A stretch of DNA of 43,397 nt, from NCBI RefSeq assembly GCF_014490445.1, contig NZ_JACTUZ010000023.1, positions 1 to 43,397 of the forward strand. Reading direction: 5' to 3'. Below are positions 24,720 through 34,022 of this stretch, one piece after another. The notes beneath the pieces are model-generated. The model had not been told where the DNA came from and made no database searches. It saw only the letters and a program-made list of their open reading frames with translations. Position 1 is the first letter of the stretch. Each line of letters opens with the position of its first letter. The DNA comes from Pseudoroseomonas ludipueritiae (GTDB lineage: Bacteria; Pseudomonadota; Alphaproteobacteria; Acetobacterales; Acetobacteraceae). The position numbers were made by a program, and so were the translations under genes.

Positions 24720-25568
24720 ATGCAGGGAATGTCTGTGCCGCTTCAAGGCGAAGGAACAGGAAGCGCCGCGGCGCCGCCACGCCACGAGGTGCTCGGCGTG
24801 CGGATCTCCGCGACGGATTACAACAGCGCCTGCGCCGCCGTGCGGCAGGCCGCGCAGGCCGGGCGGCCGCTGACGGTGACCGCGCTGGCGGTGCACGGCG
24901 TCATGACCGGTGCGCTGGATGCCGAGCACCGGCGCAGGCTCAACGCGCTCGACCTCGTGGTGCCGGATGGCCAGCCTGTCCGCTGGGCGCTGAACCTCCT
25001 CTTCGGGGCCGGGCTCCCCGACCGCGTCTATGGCCCGGAGCTGACCCTGCGGGTCTGCCGGATGGCCGCCGCGGAGGGCCTGCCGGTCGCCTTCTACGGC
25101 AGCCAGCAGGTGGTGCTGGACGACTTGCGCGAGAAACTCCTGCAGCGCATCCCGGGGCTGAAGATCGTGGCCATGGTGCCTTCGCGCTTCCGCCGCGTGG
25201 ACCGCGCGGAGCAGGCGGAGATCGCCGCCTCGCTCTCCGCCAGCGGCGCGCGCATTCTCTTTGTGGGGCTCGGCTGCCCGCGGCAGGAAACCTGGCTCTA
25301 TGAACATCGGGACCTGATCCGGATGCCGATGCTGGCTGTCGGGGCCGCTTTCGACTTCCATGCGGGGCGGCTGCCGCAGGCCCCACCCGCCATGCAGCGG
25401 CGCGGCCTTGAATGGCTGTTCCGCCTGGCCAGCGAGCCACGGCGGCTCTGGCGCCGTTACCTGTTCCTTAACCCGCTCTACATTACCTTGCTGCTGCTGC
25501 AGGCCGCCGGGTTGCGCCGGCCCGTGGCGCCGGACACGCCCGCCCCGAAGCACCTGGGCTACGCCTGA
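24720..25568 (+). CDS. WecG/TagA/CpsF-family (GT26) glycosyltransferase, GumM-like
   Basis: A 282-residue glycosyltransferase of family GT26. Conserved blocks are [15 protein letters not shown] near residue 77, [12 protein letters not shown] near 103, [14 protein letters not shown] near 122 and [18 protein letters not shown] near 180, where PRQE matches the family PKQE motif. The C-terminal stretch [19 protein letters not shown] near 226-244 is typical, and the following hydrophobic segment probably anchors it to the membrane. It would add a sugar to the undecaprenyl-linked oligosaccharide on the cytoplasmic face. AGGAG precedes the ATG at 24720. It is separated by terminators from the beta-helix gene and followed by hairpins. 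Confidence 0.9.
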   Translation: MQGMSVPLQGEGTGSAAAPPRHEVLGVRISATDYNSACAAVRQAAQAGRPLTVTALAVHGVMTGALDAEHRRRLNALDLVVPDGQPVRWALNLLFGAGLPDRVYGPELTLRVCRMAAAEGLPVAFYGSQQVVLDDLREKLLQRIPGLKIVAMVPSRFRRVDRAEQAEIAASLSASGARILFVGLGCPRQETWLYEHRDLIRMPMLAVGAAFDFHAGRLPQAPPAMQRRGLEWLFRLASEPRRLWRRYLFLNPLYITLLLLQAAGLRRPVAPDTPAPKHLGYA

Positions 25569-25584
25569 ACCTCAGATAACGCGG

Positions 25585-25634
25585 CGGCCTCTCGGCAGGC
25601 CGTGACGGCCCTGCCCCCAGGAACCGGCCTGGGG
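25585..25634 (+). terminator. Two tandem hairpins after the GT26 gene
   Basis: CGGCCT-N6-AGGCCG (25585-25602) and CCCCAGG-N6-CCTGGGG (25615-25634) lie 16 and 46 bp after the stop codon. Both are perfect but short and lack a U-tract. Confidence 0.45.
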
Positions 25635-25639
25635 CGGGG

Positions 25640-26161
25640 CCAGCCGCTTCAAGCCGCCCAGGGAGCCCCCTGAACGGCGCCTGCCCTGCCATGCCCTGCC
25701 GCCAGCAGGCAGTGCCCGCGGCACAATGGTGCAGTTGCAGACAATGCCGATTTCATCACGGCTTCTGTCCGTATATTTGCAGTAACGCGAATAGTATTGA
25801 CGTTGCACGGAAGGCAGCGCGCCTCACGCATCTTGGCGCAAAACCGGAAAACTTCCGCTCCGGCGCACCGAAACAAGCGACCTGAAGTCCGGTTGTTCAA
25901 GGTTACCTTCAAATTTCCGTGTGAACTTTGGAGGCAGCTTTGTTTTGCCTTGGAATCGTTCAGTAATGGTGATGCAATTCATAGAACCTTCGAGAGACCA
26001 ACAAAGGTCTGAATTTACGGAACGCAGAGTTACACAACCATGACGGGTATTTTTACTGGAATTTTCGTTGCAGGAGAATGCTTCAACGGCAGTGTTTATT
26101 GAATGCTTCTCCGATTTTCTTGCCAGGCTTTCCCGCTTCAGCGCCTCGGAGGGAGACCACC
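25640..26161. promoter_or_regulatory. AT-richer control region upstream of the LuxR-type regulator gene
   Basis: No gene is supported in these roughly 520 bp. Small palindromes occur at 25845-25857 (CGGAA-AAC-TTCCG) and 25899-25909 (AAGGT-T-ACCTT). The base composition drops toward A+T between about 25735 and 26100, as expected for a promoter and regulator-binding region. No single -35/-10 pair stands out. Confidence 0.4.
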
Positions 26162-27136
26162 GTGTATATAACCGAGAGCAGCGTCGCGACCGTGAACCTC
26201 CAAGCGCAGGTGGCGGTCGTCAGCCCTCAGCAACTCTACCTCGACGCCCTGCGGCGCCTCCTCACCTCGTCTGCCTATACGATCGTGGGGGCAGGACGGA
26301 CGCTGGAGGAGGCGCTGCAGGACAAGACCCCGGACAGCCCCCTGGCCCTGATCGTGTACAACCTGGGCGCGGATGAGGATGTCGAGCAGGAACTCGACAA
26401 CATCAAAGCCATCCACAGGCGGTTTCCCCACGCCAAGTCGGTGCTGCTGACCGATTGCCGCCGCGTCTCGACCAAGCTGAAAGTCATGCAGGCGGGCATC
26501 GAGGCCATCCTTTCGCGCGACATTTCGATCGATGTGCTGCGGAGCGCGCTGGAACTCGTGCTGCTCGGCAAGTGCATCATGCCGGCGGAGCTGACGCGGC
26601 CGCTGCTGCGGCAGGAGCCGACGGATGCCGCCGGAGCCGAGGTGCCGCCCCCGCCCCCTCCCGCCGAGATCATGCCGCGGCAGGTGGCGCGCGAGAGCGC
26701 TCTGCTCTCCAGCCGCGAGCACCAGATCCTGCAATGCCTGATCAATGGCCTCACCAACAAGGCCATTGCCCGCGACCTGGACATCTCCGAGGCCACGGTG
26801 AAGGTGCATGTCAAGGCGCTGCTGCGGAAGACGCGCCTGGCGAACCGGACGCAGGCCGCCATCTGGGCCCTGAACAACGCGCCGGAAAGCAAGCTCCTCT
26901 CCGCCGCCGCCGCCGCCGATGATGGCAGCGCCGCGTCCTGGCTGGGCGAGGAAGCAGACAGCGCGCGCCCCCGCCCCCTGACCGTCCCGCACGATGTGGA
27001 TGTGGAGCGCATCGCCGCCCCCCGCTGGCGCGACCGCGAGCCCGGGCATGACAGCCGCGCCGCTGGAACCGGCCCGCAGGGTATGGGCGCCCCGGCCCGA
27101 GGGAATGGATACATGATCGCCGATGACATTCCGTAA
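26162..27136 (+). CDS. LuxR/NarL-type regulator with a degenerate receiver domain
   Basis: A 324-residue protein. Residues about 15-130 resemble a response-regulator receiver, but the acidic pair is replaced by S21-P22 (AVVSPQQ), the phosphorylation-site Asp by N67 (LIVYNLG) and the conserved Lys by R119 (ILSRDIS). A proline-rich linker near residues 162-170 leads to a clear LuxR HTH near 181-240 (LSSREHQILQCLINGLTNKA, ISEATVKVHVKALLRKT). About 80 low-complexity residues follow. The GTG at 26162 has GGAGG 10 bp upstream. It heads a cluster with the beta-barrel, Wza and transglycosylase genes and probably regulates EPS genes without phosphorylation. Confidence 0.88.
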   Translation: MYITESSVATVNLQAQVAVVSPQQLYLDALRRLLTSSAYTIVGAGRTLEEALQDKTPDSPLALIVYNLGADEDVEQELDNIKAIHRRFPHAKSVLLTDCRRVSTKLKVMQAGIEAILSRDISIDVLRSALELVLLGKCIMPAELTRPLLRQEPTDAAGAEVPPPPPPAEIMPRQVARESALLSSREHQILQCLINGLTNKAIARDLDISEATVKVHVKALLRKTRLANRTQAAIWALNNAPESKLLSAAAAADDGSAASWLGEEADSARPRPLTVPHDVDVERIAAPRWRDREPGHDSRAAGTGPQGMGAPARGNGYMIADDIP

Positions 27137-27155
27137 CCGCAGGAAGACACGGCGA

Positions 27156-28490
27156 ATGCGGCCATCGCCCGCGCCAGCCGCGGGCCCCGCGCCGGCGGTC
27201 AGGCCGGCCTGTATAGTTCCGGCCGGGGCGGGCGCCATCGCCGCCGTCCTTGCCGCGCTCTGCTCCTTCCCGGCCCTGGCGCAGACCAGCCTGCCGGAAG
27301 TCACCCTGCGCTCTCCCACGGTCATTGGCCGGCTGCGGCCGGATTACGAGCCTGCCGGGGTGCGCCTCGGCGGCTTCAGGCTGGATGGCAGGGCCGAGGC
27401 GGGGCTGGGCTACAGCGACAACCTCGCCCCCACGGCGCCGGAACGCCTGACCGGCATCTTTCTGCAGGAATCCACGCAGCTTTCCCTGGCCAGCGACTGG
27501 ACGCGGCATGCCGTTGCCGTAAGCGCCTCCCAGGCCACGCGCCGCCACCCGGACGCCGGCAGCCTGGACTGGACGGACTACCAAGTGGGGCTGATGGGCC
27601 GCTACGACATCGGCCGCGCTTCCTCCGTCAGCCTCGGCTATTCCCATATCCGCGGCCATCTGGAGGTCACGGATTTCGACGTGCAGCAAAGCACGCTGAA
27701 TCGCCCGCTGCCCTTCGATTCCGATGTGCTCTCCGTCGCCGGCACCGCCGCCTTCAACAGGATCACGCTGGGCGCATCGGCGGAATACAGGACCGTCCGC
27801 TACGAAGGGAACGACGCCGCCTTCCTGGACGACACGGCCTTTCCTTTCCGCGCGGCCGGCGACGGGCGGGACTACGACCGCACCACCGGTGAAGTCTCCG
27901 CCGCCTACAGCTTCCTGCCCGGCCGCGACGTGATGGTGATCGCGCGCGTGACCGATATCTCCTACCTCCACACGGCGCAGGAAAGCCGCGACTCCCTGAC
28001 CTGGGAGGCCCTGGCCGGCATCCGCTACGACCTCACCGGGCTCTGGGGCTTCCGCATCGCGGTCGGCTACCGGCACCGGGATTACGAGGACCCCACCCTC
28101 CGCAACCGCTCCAGCCCGGCCTTCGAGGGGCAGATCCTCTACCTGCCCACGCAGCTCACCACGGTGACGCTCACCGCGCAGCGCAGCATCGAGGAATCCA
28201 CCCGCGCCACCAATGTCAGCTACACGCGCACGCTGGTGCGGCTGAACGTGGACCATGAGCTGCTGCGCAATGTCATCCTGAGCGCCGAGCTGCGGGGCGA
28301 ACACCGGAAATACGACCGGGAGAGCCAGAGCGTCACCGATGCCGTGGGCATTCTCTCCGCGCAGTTCATCCTCAATCGCCGCGTGTCCCTGCTGGCCAGC
28401 TACCAGCGCTACGAGCGGCTGCAGGCTTCGGCCGGCATCCAGGAATTCGACCAGAACCTGTTTCTGATGCGGCTGAGGTTCACCCTGTGA
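27156..28490 (+). CDS. Outer-membrane beta-barrel protein (BBP2-type, EPS-associated)
   Basis: A 444-residue protein with a long N-terminal signal region (hydrophobic AGAGAIAAVLAALCSFPALA, cleaved before QTSLPEV). The rest is built from alternating beta strands rich in Tyr, Arg and Thr, e.g. GRAEAGLGYSDNLAPT near residue 85, VSLGYSHIRGHLEV near 160 and ILSAELRGEHRKYD near 380, ending in LFLMRLRFTL with a C-terminal hydrophobic residue pattern typical of outer-membrane barrels. Similar porin-like proteins recur in EPS loci, where they may help export the polymer. The ATG at 27156 follows AGGAAG; an ATG at 27123 would overlap the regulator gene. The gap to the regulator is 19 bp. Confidence 0.8.
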   Translation: MRPSPAPAAGPAPAVRPACIVPAGAGAIAAVLAALCSFPALAQTSLPEVTLRSPTVIGRLRPDYEPAGVRLGGFRLDGRAEAGLGYSDNLAPTAPERLTGIFLQESTQLSLASDWTRHAVAVSASQATRRHPDAGSLDWTDYQVGLMGRYDIGRASSVSLGYSHIRGHLEVTDFDVQQSTLNRPLPFDSDVLSVAGTAAFNRITLGASAEYRTVRYEGNDAAFLDDTAFPFRAAGDGRDYDRTTGEVSAAYSFLPGRDVMVIARVTDISYLHTAQESRDSLTWEALAGIRYDLTGLWGFRIAVGYRHRDYEDPTLRNRSSPAFEGQILYLPTQLTTVTLTAQRSIEESTRATNVSYTRTLVRLNVDHELLRNVILSAELRGEHRKYDRESQSVTDAVGILSAQFILNRRVSLLASYQRYERLQASAGIQEFDQNLFLMRLRFTL

Positions 28491-28603
28491 GCCCGCCGCG
28501 CATCCCCGCACGGCGAGGCCGCGCCCCGCTTGGCTCCGGGCCCGGCGGCATATCACCGCAGGGCGGGGCAACCGCGTGCCTTGATCAGGCAAATGGAGGA
28601 TCT

Positions 28604-29215
28604 ATGCAGGCCCGACCTATCCATCGTGGCATCCCGCCGCTTTCCCCGCTGGGCCGCCGGGCGGCGCTGGGTGCGGCGCTCTCCCTCGCCCTGCTGGGGG
28701 GATGCACCTCGGTCGGCGCGGACCTGCCGCCCATGCCGGAGGAAACGGCCGGCCCCTACCGGCTGGGCGCCGGCGACCAGGTCCGGGTCACGGTCTTCAA
28801 CGACCCCCGCCTCACCGGCGATTTCCGTGTTGGCGATACCGGCTCCCTGGCCCTGCCGCTGGTCGGCCTGGTGCCGGTGCAGGGGCGCACCACCGAGCAG
28901 GCCGCACGGCAGATCGAGGAAGCCCTCCGCTCCCGCGACCTGTTCAACGATCCCTCCGTGGCGCTGGAGATCCTGACCTATCGCCCGGTCTTCGTGCTAG
29001 GCATGGTGGAGCGCGGCGGGCAGACCCCTTACCAGCCGGGCATGACAGTGCTGTCGGCGGTGGCCACGGTCGGCGGCTTCAATTACCGCGCCGTGACCAG
29101 TTACGTCGGGCTCACCCGCATCGGGGAAGATGGCCAGGCCCACGAATACCGCGCCGGACGTTCCGCGCTGCTGCAGCCGGGGGATGTCGTGAACGTCTTC
29201 GAACGGCGTTTCTGA
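28604..29215 (+). CDS. gumB: Polysaccharide export lipoprotein, Wza/GumB family (OPX)
   Basis: A 203-residue outer-membrane lipoprotein. The lipobox is LALLGGC with C34 as the lipidated residue. The Poly_export domain starts YRLGAGDQVRVTVFNDPRL near residue 48, and an SLBB segment follows (RPVFVLGMVERGGQTPYQPG near 130). The length is close to GumB rather than full-length Wza, so it lacks the C-terminal helix that forms the outer-membrane pore in Wza; the adjacent beta-barrel protein might compensate. GGAGG precedes the ATG at 28604. It lies 113 bp after the barrel gene and 2 bp before the transglycosylase gene. Confidence 0.92.
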   Translation: MQARPIHRGIPPLSPLGRRAALGAALSLALLGGCTSVGADLPPMPEETAGPYRLGAGDQVRVTVFNDPRLTGDFRVGDTGSLALPLVGLVPVQGRTTEQAARQIEEALRSRDLFNDPSVALEILTYRPVFVLGMVERGGQTPYQPGMTVLSAVATVGGFNYRAVTSYVGLTRIGEDGQAHEYRAGRSALLQPGDVVNVFERRF

Positions 29216-29217
29216 CC

Positions 29218-30081
29218 ATGGCGCCGCCATGCCCCGGGGGGCCGGCCCGCCGCTGGCGCCACGGCATGGCCGTGCTCGGCTTCATCCTCCTGCAGCAGGG
29301 GGCGGCGCTCGCCGCATCGCCCCCGCCCCGGAAGATGGAGGACCTGTGCCGGCCGGCGGCCATGGCGGCGGAAATCGATGCCGAGCTGCCGCAGGGCATC
29401 CTGATGGCGATCGCACGGGTGGAATCGGGCCGCATGGACCCTGCCTCCGGCGCCGCCATCCCCTGGCCCTGGACCATCAACGCCGAGGGCGTGCCGATGG
29501 TCTTCAACACGCGCGAGGAAGCCGTGGCGGCGGTCGAGGCATTGCAGGCCAGGAACGTCCGGTTGATCGACGTGGGATGCATGCAGGTCAACCTGCATCA
29601 TCATCCGGATGCCTTCGGCTCGCTGGCCGAGGCTTTCGACCCCGCCGCCAATGCCCGCTACGCCGCCCGCTTCCTGATCCGGCTGCGCGGCAGCAGCGGC
29701 ACCTGGGAGACGGCCATTGGCCGCTACCATTCCTCGACGCCGGGCCTGTCCGAAGCCTATCGCGACCGCGTGCTCGCTGCCTGGACGAAGACCAGCCGGA
29801 GGTCGCTGGCCGATCTCCGGCGCGACCGGGTGGCCGCCGCCTGGGCCGATGCGCGCAGGGGAGAAGGCCGCGCGGGCCAGGCCACCGCCACGGATCAGGA
29901 GAGGCCCCGCGCCTCCCGTGACCCGGTGGAGCAGATCGCGGCGCTCTGGCAGCGCAGCCGCCCGGATGACGGGGCGGAGCGGCTGCCGGCCGCTTCGATG
30001 CCCCGTGCCCGGCTGGTGCAGGGGCCGGCCTTTCCGGCCCGGACGCGGCTGGCGCGCAGCGAACGGATCACCGCGCGCTAG
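29218..30081 (+). CDS. Lytic transglycosylase (SLT domain) in the EPS export operon
   Basis: A 287-residue periplasmic protein with signal peptide (MAVLGFILLQQGAALAAS, cleavage near residue 33). The SLT-like domain has LPQGILMAIARVESGRMDP with catalytic E69, followed by PWPWTINAEG near 81-90 and VGCMQVNLHHHPDAF near 120-134, then a GRYHSSTPG block near 172. It would cleave the glycan strands of peptidoglycan. The ATG at 29218 is 2 bp after the gumB stop, so it is probably translated with it; local cell-wall opening for the export complex is a reasonable role. The C-terminal 90 residues are charged and probably disordered. Confidence 0.88.
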   Translation: MAPPCPGGPARRWRHGMAVLGFILLQQGAALAASPPPRKMEDLCRPAAMAAEIDAELPQGILMAIARVESGRMDPASGAAIPWPWTINAEGVPMVFNTREEAVAAVEALQARNVRLIDVGCMQVNLHHHPDAFGSLAEAFDPAANARYAARFLIRLRGSSGTWETAIGRYHSSTPGLSEAYRDRVLAAWTKTSRRSLADLRRDRVAAAWADARRGEGRAGQATATDQERPRASRDPVEQIAALWQRSRPDDGAERLPAASMPRARLVQGPAFPARTRLARSERITAR

Positions 30082-30106
30082 GAATCACGGCACGAAGGCC
30101 GCGAAA

Positions 30107-30136
30107 GGGAGACCTGCGGATGGCCGCAGGTCTCCC
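30107..30136. terminator. Bidirectional terminator between convergent operons
   Basis: GGGAGACCTGCGG (30107-30119) and its exact complement (30124-30136) form a perfect 13-bp stem with a 4-base loop. It lies 25 bp after the transglycosylase stop and 10 bp from the stop of the convergent ugd gene, so it can serve both. Confidence 0.8.
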
Positions 30137-30146
30137 GCCATGCCGG

Positions 30147-31487
30147 TCAGCTCGTGGCGATCAGGGGCAGCAAGGGCCGCGAGCGGCCATTGCCGATGCA
30201 GGTATAAAGGAAGCCCGCCGCCTCCACCTCACCGCTCGAATAGATGTTGCGGAGGTCCACCATGATCGGCCAGCGCATGCCGTCGCGCAGCCGCTTCAGG
30301 TCCAGCCTGCGGAAGACATCCCAGTCCGTGACGAGCACCAGCGCATCGGTGCCCAGCGCGGCCTCATAGGGATCGCTGGCATATTCGACCTCGTTCAGGA
30401 TCAGCGCGGCCTGCTCCATCCCTTCCGGGTCATAGGCACGGACCCAGGCTCCCGCATCCTCCAGCGCCTGGACAAGCGCGATGGCCGGCGAATCCCGCAT
30501 GTCGTCGGTATTGGGCTTGAAGGTCAGGCCGAGCAGGCAGATGGTCTTGCCACGCACGCTGCCGCCGCAGGCGGCGATGACGCGGCGGCTCATGGCCCGC
30601 TTGCGGCGCTCGTTCACCTCCGCCACGGTTTCGGCGATGCGGAGGGAGGTGCCGTGATCATGCGCCGTCTTGATCAGCGCTGACACATCCTTGGGGAAGC
30701 ATGAACCGCCGAAGCCTGGCCCGGCATCGAGGAACTTCTGCCCGATGCGGCTGTCCAGCCCGATTCCCTTTGAGACGTCGCGCACATCCGCGCCCACCAT
30801 CTCGCAAAGATCGGCCATCTCGTTGATGAAGGTGATCTTCGTGGCCAGGAAAGCATTGGCCGCGTATTTCGTCAGCTCCGCGGTGCGGCGCGTGGTGAAG
30901 ATCAAGGGAGCATGCCCGGCGCAGAGAGGCCGGTAGATATCCGCCATCACCACGCGGGCGCTGTCATCCTCGACACCGATGATGATGCGGTCCGGCCGCT
31001 TGAAATCCTCGATCGCCGCGCCCTCACGCAGGAACTCCGGGTTGGAGGCGACGGAGAAATGCAGGTCCGGCCGCGCCTCGCGGATCATCCGCTCCACCTC
31101 GTCGCCCGTACCCACCGGCACGGTGGACTTCGTCACCACCACGGCATAGCCCGTCAGGGCCTGCGCGATGCCGCGCGCCGCCTGGTAGACATAGGTGAGG
31201 TCCGCATGCCCGTCGCCACGGCGGGACGGGGTGCCCACCGCGATGAACACCGCATCGGCGCCGGCCACCGCCCAGTTGATGTCGCTGTCGAAGGACAGGC
31301 GCCCTTCCGCCATGTTCCGGGCCACCAGGTCGTCGAGACCCGGCTCGTAGATCGGGATCCGCCCGCGCTGCAAGGCATCGATCTTGGCGGGATCCTTGTC
31401 AGCACAGCGGACGCTGTGACCAAAATCGGCCAGGCATGCACCTGTGACCAAGCCGACATAACCGGCTCCGATGATGGCGATCCTCAT
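30147..31487 (-). CDS. ugd: UDP-glucose 6-dehydrogenase
   Basis: A 446-residue enzyme that oxidises UDP-glucose to UDP-glucuronate with two NAD+. The NAD-binding motif is IIGAGYVGLVTGACLADFG at residues 5-23, KSTVPVGTG lies near 120, the catalytic cysteine is in GFGGSCFPKD near residue 260, and the C-terminal UDP-binding domain includes LGLTFKPNTDDMRDSP near 318. AGGAGGA precedes the ATG. It is the last gene of a minus-strand cluster with GumD, UDP-xylose synthase and an epimerase, and its product is the substrate of the UDP-xylose synthase. A 205-bp gap separates it from the epimerase gene, so it may have its own promoter. Confidence 0.95.
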   Translation of the reverse strand: MRIAIIGAGYVGLVTGACLADFGHSVRCADKDPAKIDALQRGRIPIYEPGLDDLVARNMAEGRLSFDSDINWAVAGADAVFIAVGTPSRRGDGHADLTYVYQAARGIAQALTGYAVVVTKSTVPVGTGDEVERMIREARPDLHFSVASNPEFLREGAAIEDFKRPDRIIIGVEDDSARVVMADIYRPLCAGHAPLIFTTRRTAELTKYAANAFLATKITFINEMADLCEMVGADVRDVSKGIGLDSRIGQKFLDAGPGFGGSCFPKDVSALIKTAHDHGTSLRIAETVAEVNERRKRAMSRRVIAACGGSVRGKTICLLGLTFKPNTDDMRDSPAIALVQALEDAGAWVRAYDPEGMEQAALILNEVEYASDPYEAALGTDALVLVTDWDVFRRLDLKRLRDGMRWPIMVDLRNIYSSGEVEAAGFLYTCIGNGRSRPLLPLIATS

Positions 31488-31692
31488 GTCAGGCTTCCTC
31501 CTGAGGGAATGGTTGCGGCGGGAGCGCGGCGGTATCGGGCAGCGCCCCGGCTAGGCGATCGGGCCGGAGTTTCATGGCCATACCCGCTGATCTCTCGTAG
31601 GCGTTTCTCGTGCATCACATCATGGAGCCGGCATCGCGTAGTGCGCCTTCGCCTGCGGTCCCGGCCTGGAAAGCGCGCCCTGCCCCGCATGC

Positions 31693-32790
31693 CTAGCCTG
31701 CCGCCGCCACTTCCCGGGGGCGCGCCTCGCCCAGGCGCTCCACCAGGCCCGCATGGATGTCTTCCATCACCTCGCGGATGCCGTAGCGATAGTTCCATTC
31801 GGGATACATGTTGCGGAACTTCCGCACATCGCTGATCCACCAGATGTGGTCGCCGGTGCGTGCTTCATCGCTATAGGTGTAGTTCATCGGGCGCCCGGCG
31901 ATCTCCTCGGCCATGGCAATGGCTTCCTGCATCGAGCAATTGGCGTGGCGGCCGCCGCCGATGTTGAAGACCTCGCCGGAAGCCGGGCGGCGGAAGAAGC
32001 ACCAGAAGGCTTCCGCCAGGTCCCTCGAATGGATGTTGTCGCGCACCTGCTTCCCGCCATGGCCAAAGACCGTGTAGGGAGAGCCCGTGACGGCGCATTT
32101 CATCAGATAGGCCAGGAAGCCGTGCAGCTGCGCGCCGGAATGCCCGGGGCCGGTCAGGCAGCCGCCACGGAAGCAGGCCGTGCGCATGCCGAAGTAGCGG
32201 CCATATTCCTGCACCACCACATCCGCCGCGACCTTGGAGGCGCCGAAGATGCTGTGCAGCGTGCCGTCGATGGACATCTGCTCCGGCACGCCATGGGCCG
32301 CCCATTCATGCGCGGGGTCCAGTTCCATTCGGGTGGGAAGCTCGACCAAGGGCAGGTAATTGGGCCGGTCGCCATAAACCTTGTTGGTGCTCACGAAGAT
32401 GAAGACGGCATCGGGCGCGTGGCGCCGTGTCGCCTCCAGCAGGTTCAAGGTGCCATTGGCATTGACGGTGAAGTCGGTGAGCGGCTCCCGCGCCGCCCAG
32501 TCATGGGAAGGTTGCGCCGCGCAATGGATGACCACGCCGATGTCGCGCCCATAGCGCGCGAAGACGGCGTCGATCTCCTCCGCGCTGCGGATATCGGCAT
32601 TCACGTGCGTATAGTTCGGCTGGGCGGCGCGCAGCTGCTCCACCTGCCAGTGCGTACTCGCGCCTTCCCCAAAGAAGTACTTCCGCATGTCATTGTCGAT
32701 ACCGACGACATCCAGGCCGCGCTCGGAAAAGAGCCGGGCGCATTCCGCGCCGACGAGGCCGCCTGATCCGGTAACGATTGCAACGGTCAT
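31693..32790 (-). CDS. NAD-dependent sugar epimerase, CDP-paratose 2-epimerase-like
   Basis: A 365-residue extended short-chain dehydrogenase. The cofactor motif is TGSGGLVG at residues 7-14. [20 protein letters not shown] near 203-222 and [17 protein letters not shown] near 273-290 are characteristic of the group annotated as CDP-paratose/tyvelose 2-epimerases. At the usual YxxxK site the sequence reads F182-GAS-K186. WTDIDN-like elements are absent. GGAGAG precedes the ATG. It lies 36 bp after the UDP-xylose synthase gene, so it probably converts a nucleotide sugar for the EPS repeat. The exact substrate cannot be read from sequence. Confidence 0.85.
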   Translation of the reverse strand: MTVAIVTGSGGLVGAECARLFSERGLDVVGIDNDMRKYFFGEGASTHWQVEQLRAAQPNYTHVNADIRSAEEIDAVFARYGRDIGVVIHCAAQPSHDWAAREPLTDFTVNANGTLNLLEATRRHAPDAVFIFVSTNKVYGDRPNYLPLVELPTRMELDPAHEWAAHGVPEQMSIDGTLHSIFGASKVAADVVVQEYGRYFGMRTACFRGGCLTGPGHSGAQLHGFLAYLMKCAVTGSPYTVFGHGGKQVRDNIHSRDLAEAFWCFFRRPASGEVFNIGGGRHANCSMQEAIAMAEEIAGRPMNYTYSDEARTGDHIWWISDVRKFRNMYPEWNYRYGIREVMEDIHAGLVERLGEARPREVAAAG

Positions 32791-32826
32791 ATCATCTCTC
32801 CAAAAGGATATCCGCCGGCGCGGCCC

Positions 32827-33969
32827 TTACAGGCCGATCTTGCCGGCGCCATTTCCGTTCTTCAGCGGCACGCCGGACGGCACGGCCTCCGCACCGTTGT
32901 TGAAGATCACGCCGGCGCCGGGCTGCAGCCCCACCACCGGGGGCGCCACGATCGGATGCACGACAGGGGCCAGGGCGGCCTCGTAGATCCGCTTGGCCTT
33001 CTCGCCCTGCACGCCGCTCTTCTCGGCCAGCTCGTCCTGGAAATAGGCGATGGTGCGGCGGAGGCCTTCCTCCAGGCTCACCTTGGGAGACCAGTTGAGC
33101 AGGCCGCGGGCCAAGGTGATATCCGGGCAGCGCTGCACAGGGTCGTCCTGCGGCAGCGGCCGCCGCACGATGCCGGAGCTGGAGCGGGTCAGCTCCACCA
33201 CGCGCTCCGCCAGGGTGAGCACCGGGATCTCGTGCGGATTGCCGAGATTGACCGGGCCGGTGACCGAATCGTCGGCGTCCATCATGGCGATGAAGCCGTC
33301 GATCAGGTCATCCACGTAGCAGAAGGCGCGGGTCTGGCTGCCGTCACCATAGATCGTCAGGTCCTCCCCGCGCAGGGCCTGCGCGATGAAGTTGGAGACA
33401 ACTCGCCCGTCGCTGGGATGCAGGCGCGGGCCATAGGTGTTGAAGATGCGGACAACGCGGATCTTCACCTTGTGCTGCCGCGCGTAATCGAAGAACAGCG
33501 TCTCCGCGCAGCGCTTGCCTTCGTCGTAGCAGGCGCGTGGCCCAAGCGGATTGACGTTGCCGCGGTAGTCCTCCCGCTGCGGGTGCACCGTCGGGTCGCC
33601 ATAGATCTCGCTGGTGGAGGCCTGCAGGATGCGGGCGCCGACACGCTTGGCCAGGCCCAGCATATTGATGGCGCCGATGACGCTCACCTTGGTCGTCTGC
33701 ACCGGGTCGAACTGGTAGTGCACCGGCGAGGCGGGGCAGGCGAGATTGTAGATCTCGTCGACCTCCACATAAAGGGGGAAGGTGATGTCGTGGCGCATCA
33801 CCTCGAAGCGGGGCTGGCCCATGAGATGGGCGATGTTGCTCTTGCGGCCGGTGAAGAAGTTATCGACACAGAGCACGTCATGGCCATCCCTCAGGAGGCG
33901 TTCGCAGAGGTGCGATCCCAGGAATCCGGCCCCGCCCGTGACCAGAACGCGCTTTCTCAGTGACGTCAT
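32827..33969 (-). CDS. uxs: UDP-glucuronate decarboxylase (UDP-xylose synthase) with a C-terminal extension
   Basis: A 380-residue extended SDR enzyme that decarboxylates UDP-glucuronate to UDP-xylose. The NAD motif is [17 protein letters not shown] (residues 10-26). [20 protein letters not shown] near 73-92 and [10 protein letters not shown] near 117-126 are family signatures. The catalytic pair is Y148-DEG-K152, and [20 protein letters not shown] near 171 confirms the family. The domain ends near residue 315. About 60 further residues, rich in Ala, Pro, Gly and Val, are not part of typical synthases. AAGGAG precedes the ATG at 33969. It lies between the GumD and epimerase genes and draws its substrate from Ugd. 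Confidence 0.92.
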   Translation of the reverse strand: MTSLRKRVLVTGGAGFLGSHLCERLLRDGHDVLCVDNFFTGRKSNIAHLMGQPRFEVMRHDITFPLYVEVDEIYNLACPASPVHYQFDPVQTTKVSVIGAINMLGLAKRVGARILQASTSEIYGDPTVHPQREDYRGNVNPLGPRACYDEGKRCAETLFFDYARQHKVKIRVVRIFNTYGPRLHPSDGRVVSNFIAQALRGEDLTIYGDGSQTRAFCYVDDLIDGFIAMMDADDSVTGPVNLGNPHEIPVLTLAERVVELTRSSSGIVRRPLPQDDPVQRCPDITLARGLLNWSPKVSLEEGLRRTIAYFQDELAEKSGVQGEKAKRIYEAALAPVVHPIVAPPVVGLQPGAGVIFNNGAEAVPSGVPLKNGNGAGKIGL

Positions 33970-34022
33970 CTGCAGTCTCCTTCGGTTGAAGCCAGATCTC
34001 CGCCCGTGTCTCGGACAATGCC

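Noticed and set aside
28593-29354. Near-repeat of 20 bp (17 matches) at 28593-28612 and 29335-29354, both able to encode MEDLCRP
   Set aside because: The differences are synonymous in that frame, which looked striking, but the first copy spans the gumB start in another frame and a match of this quality is expected by chance in a GC-rich window of this size.
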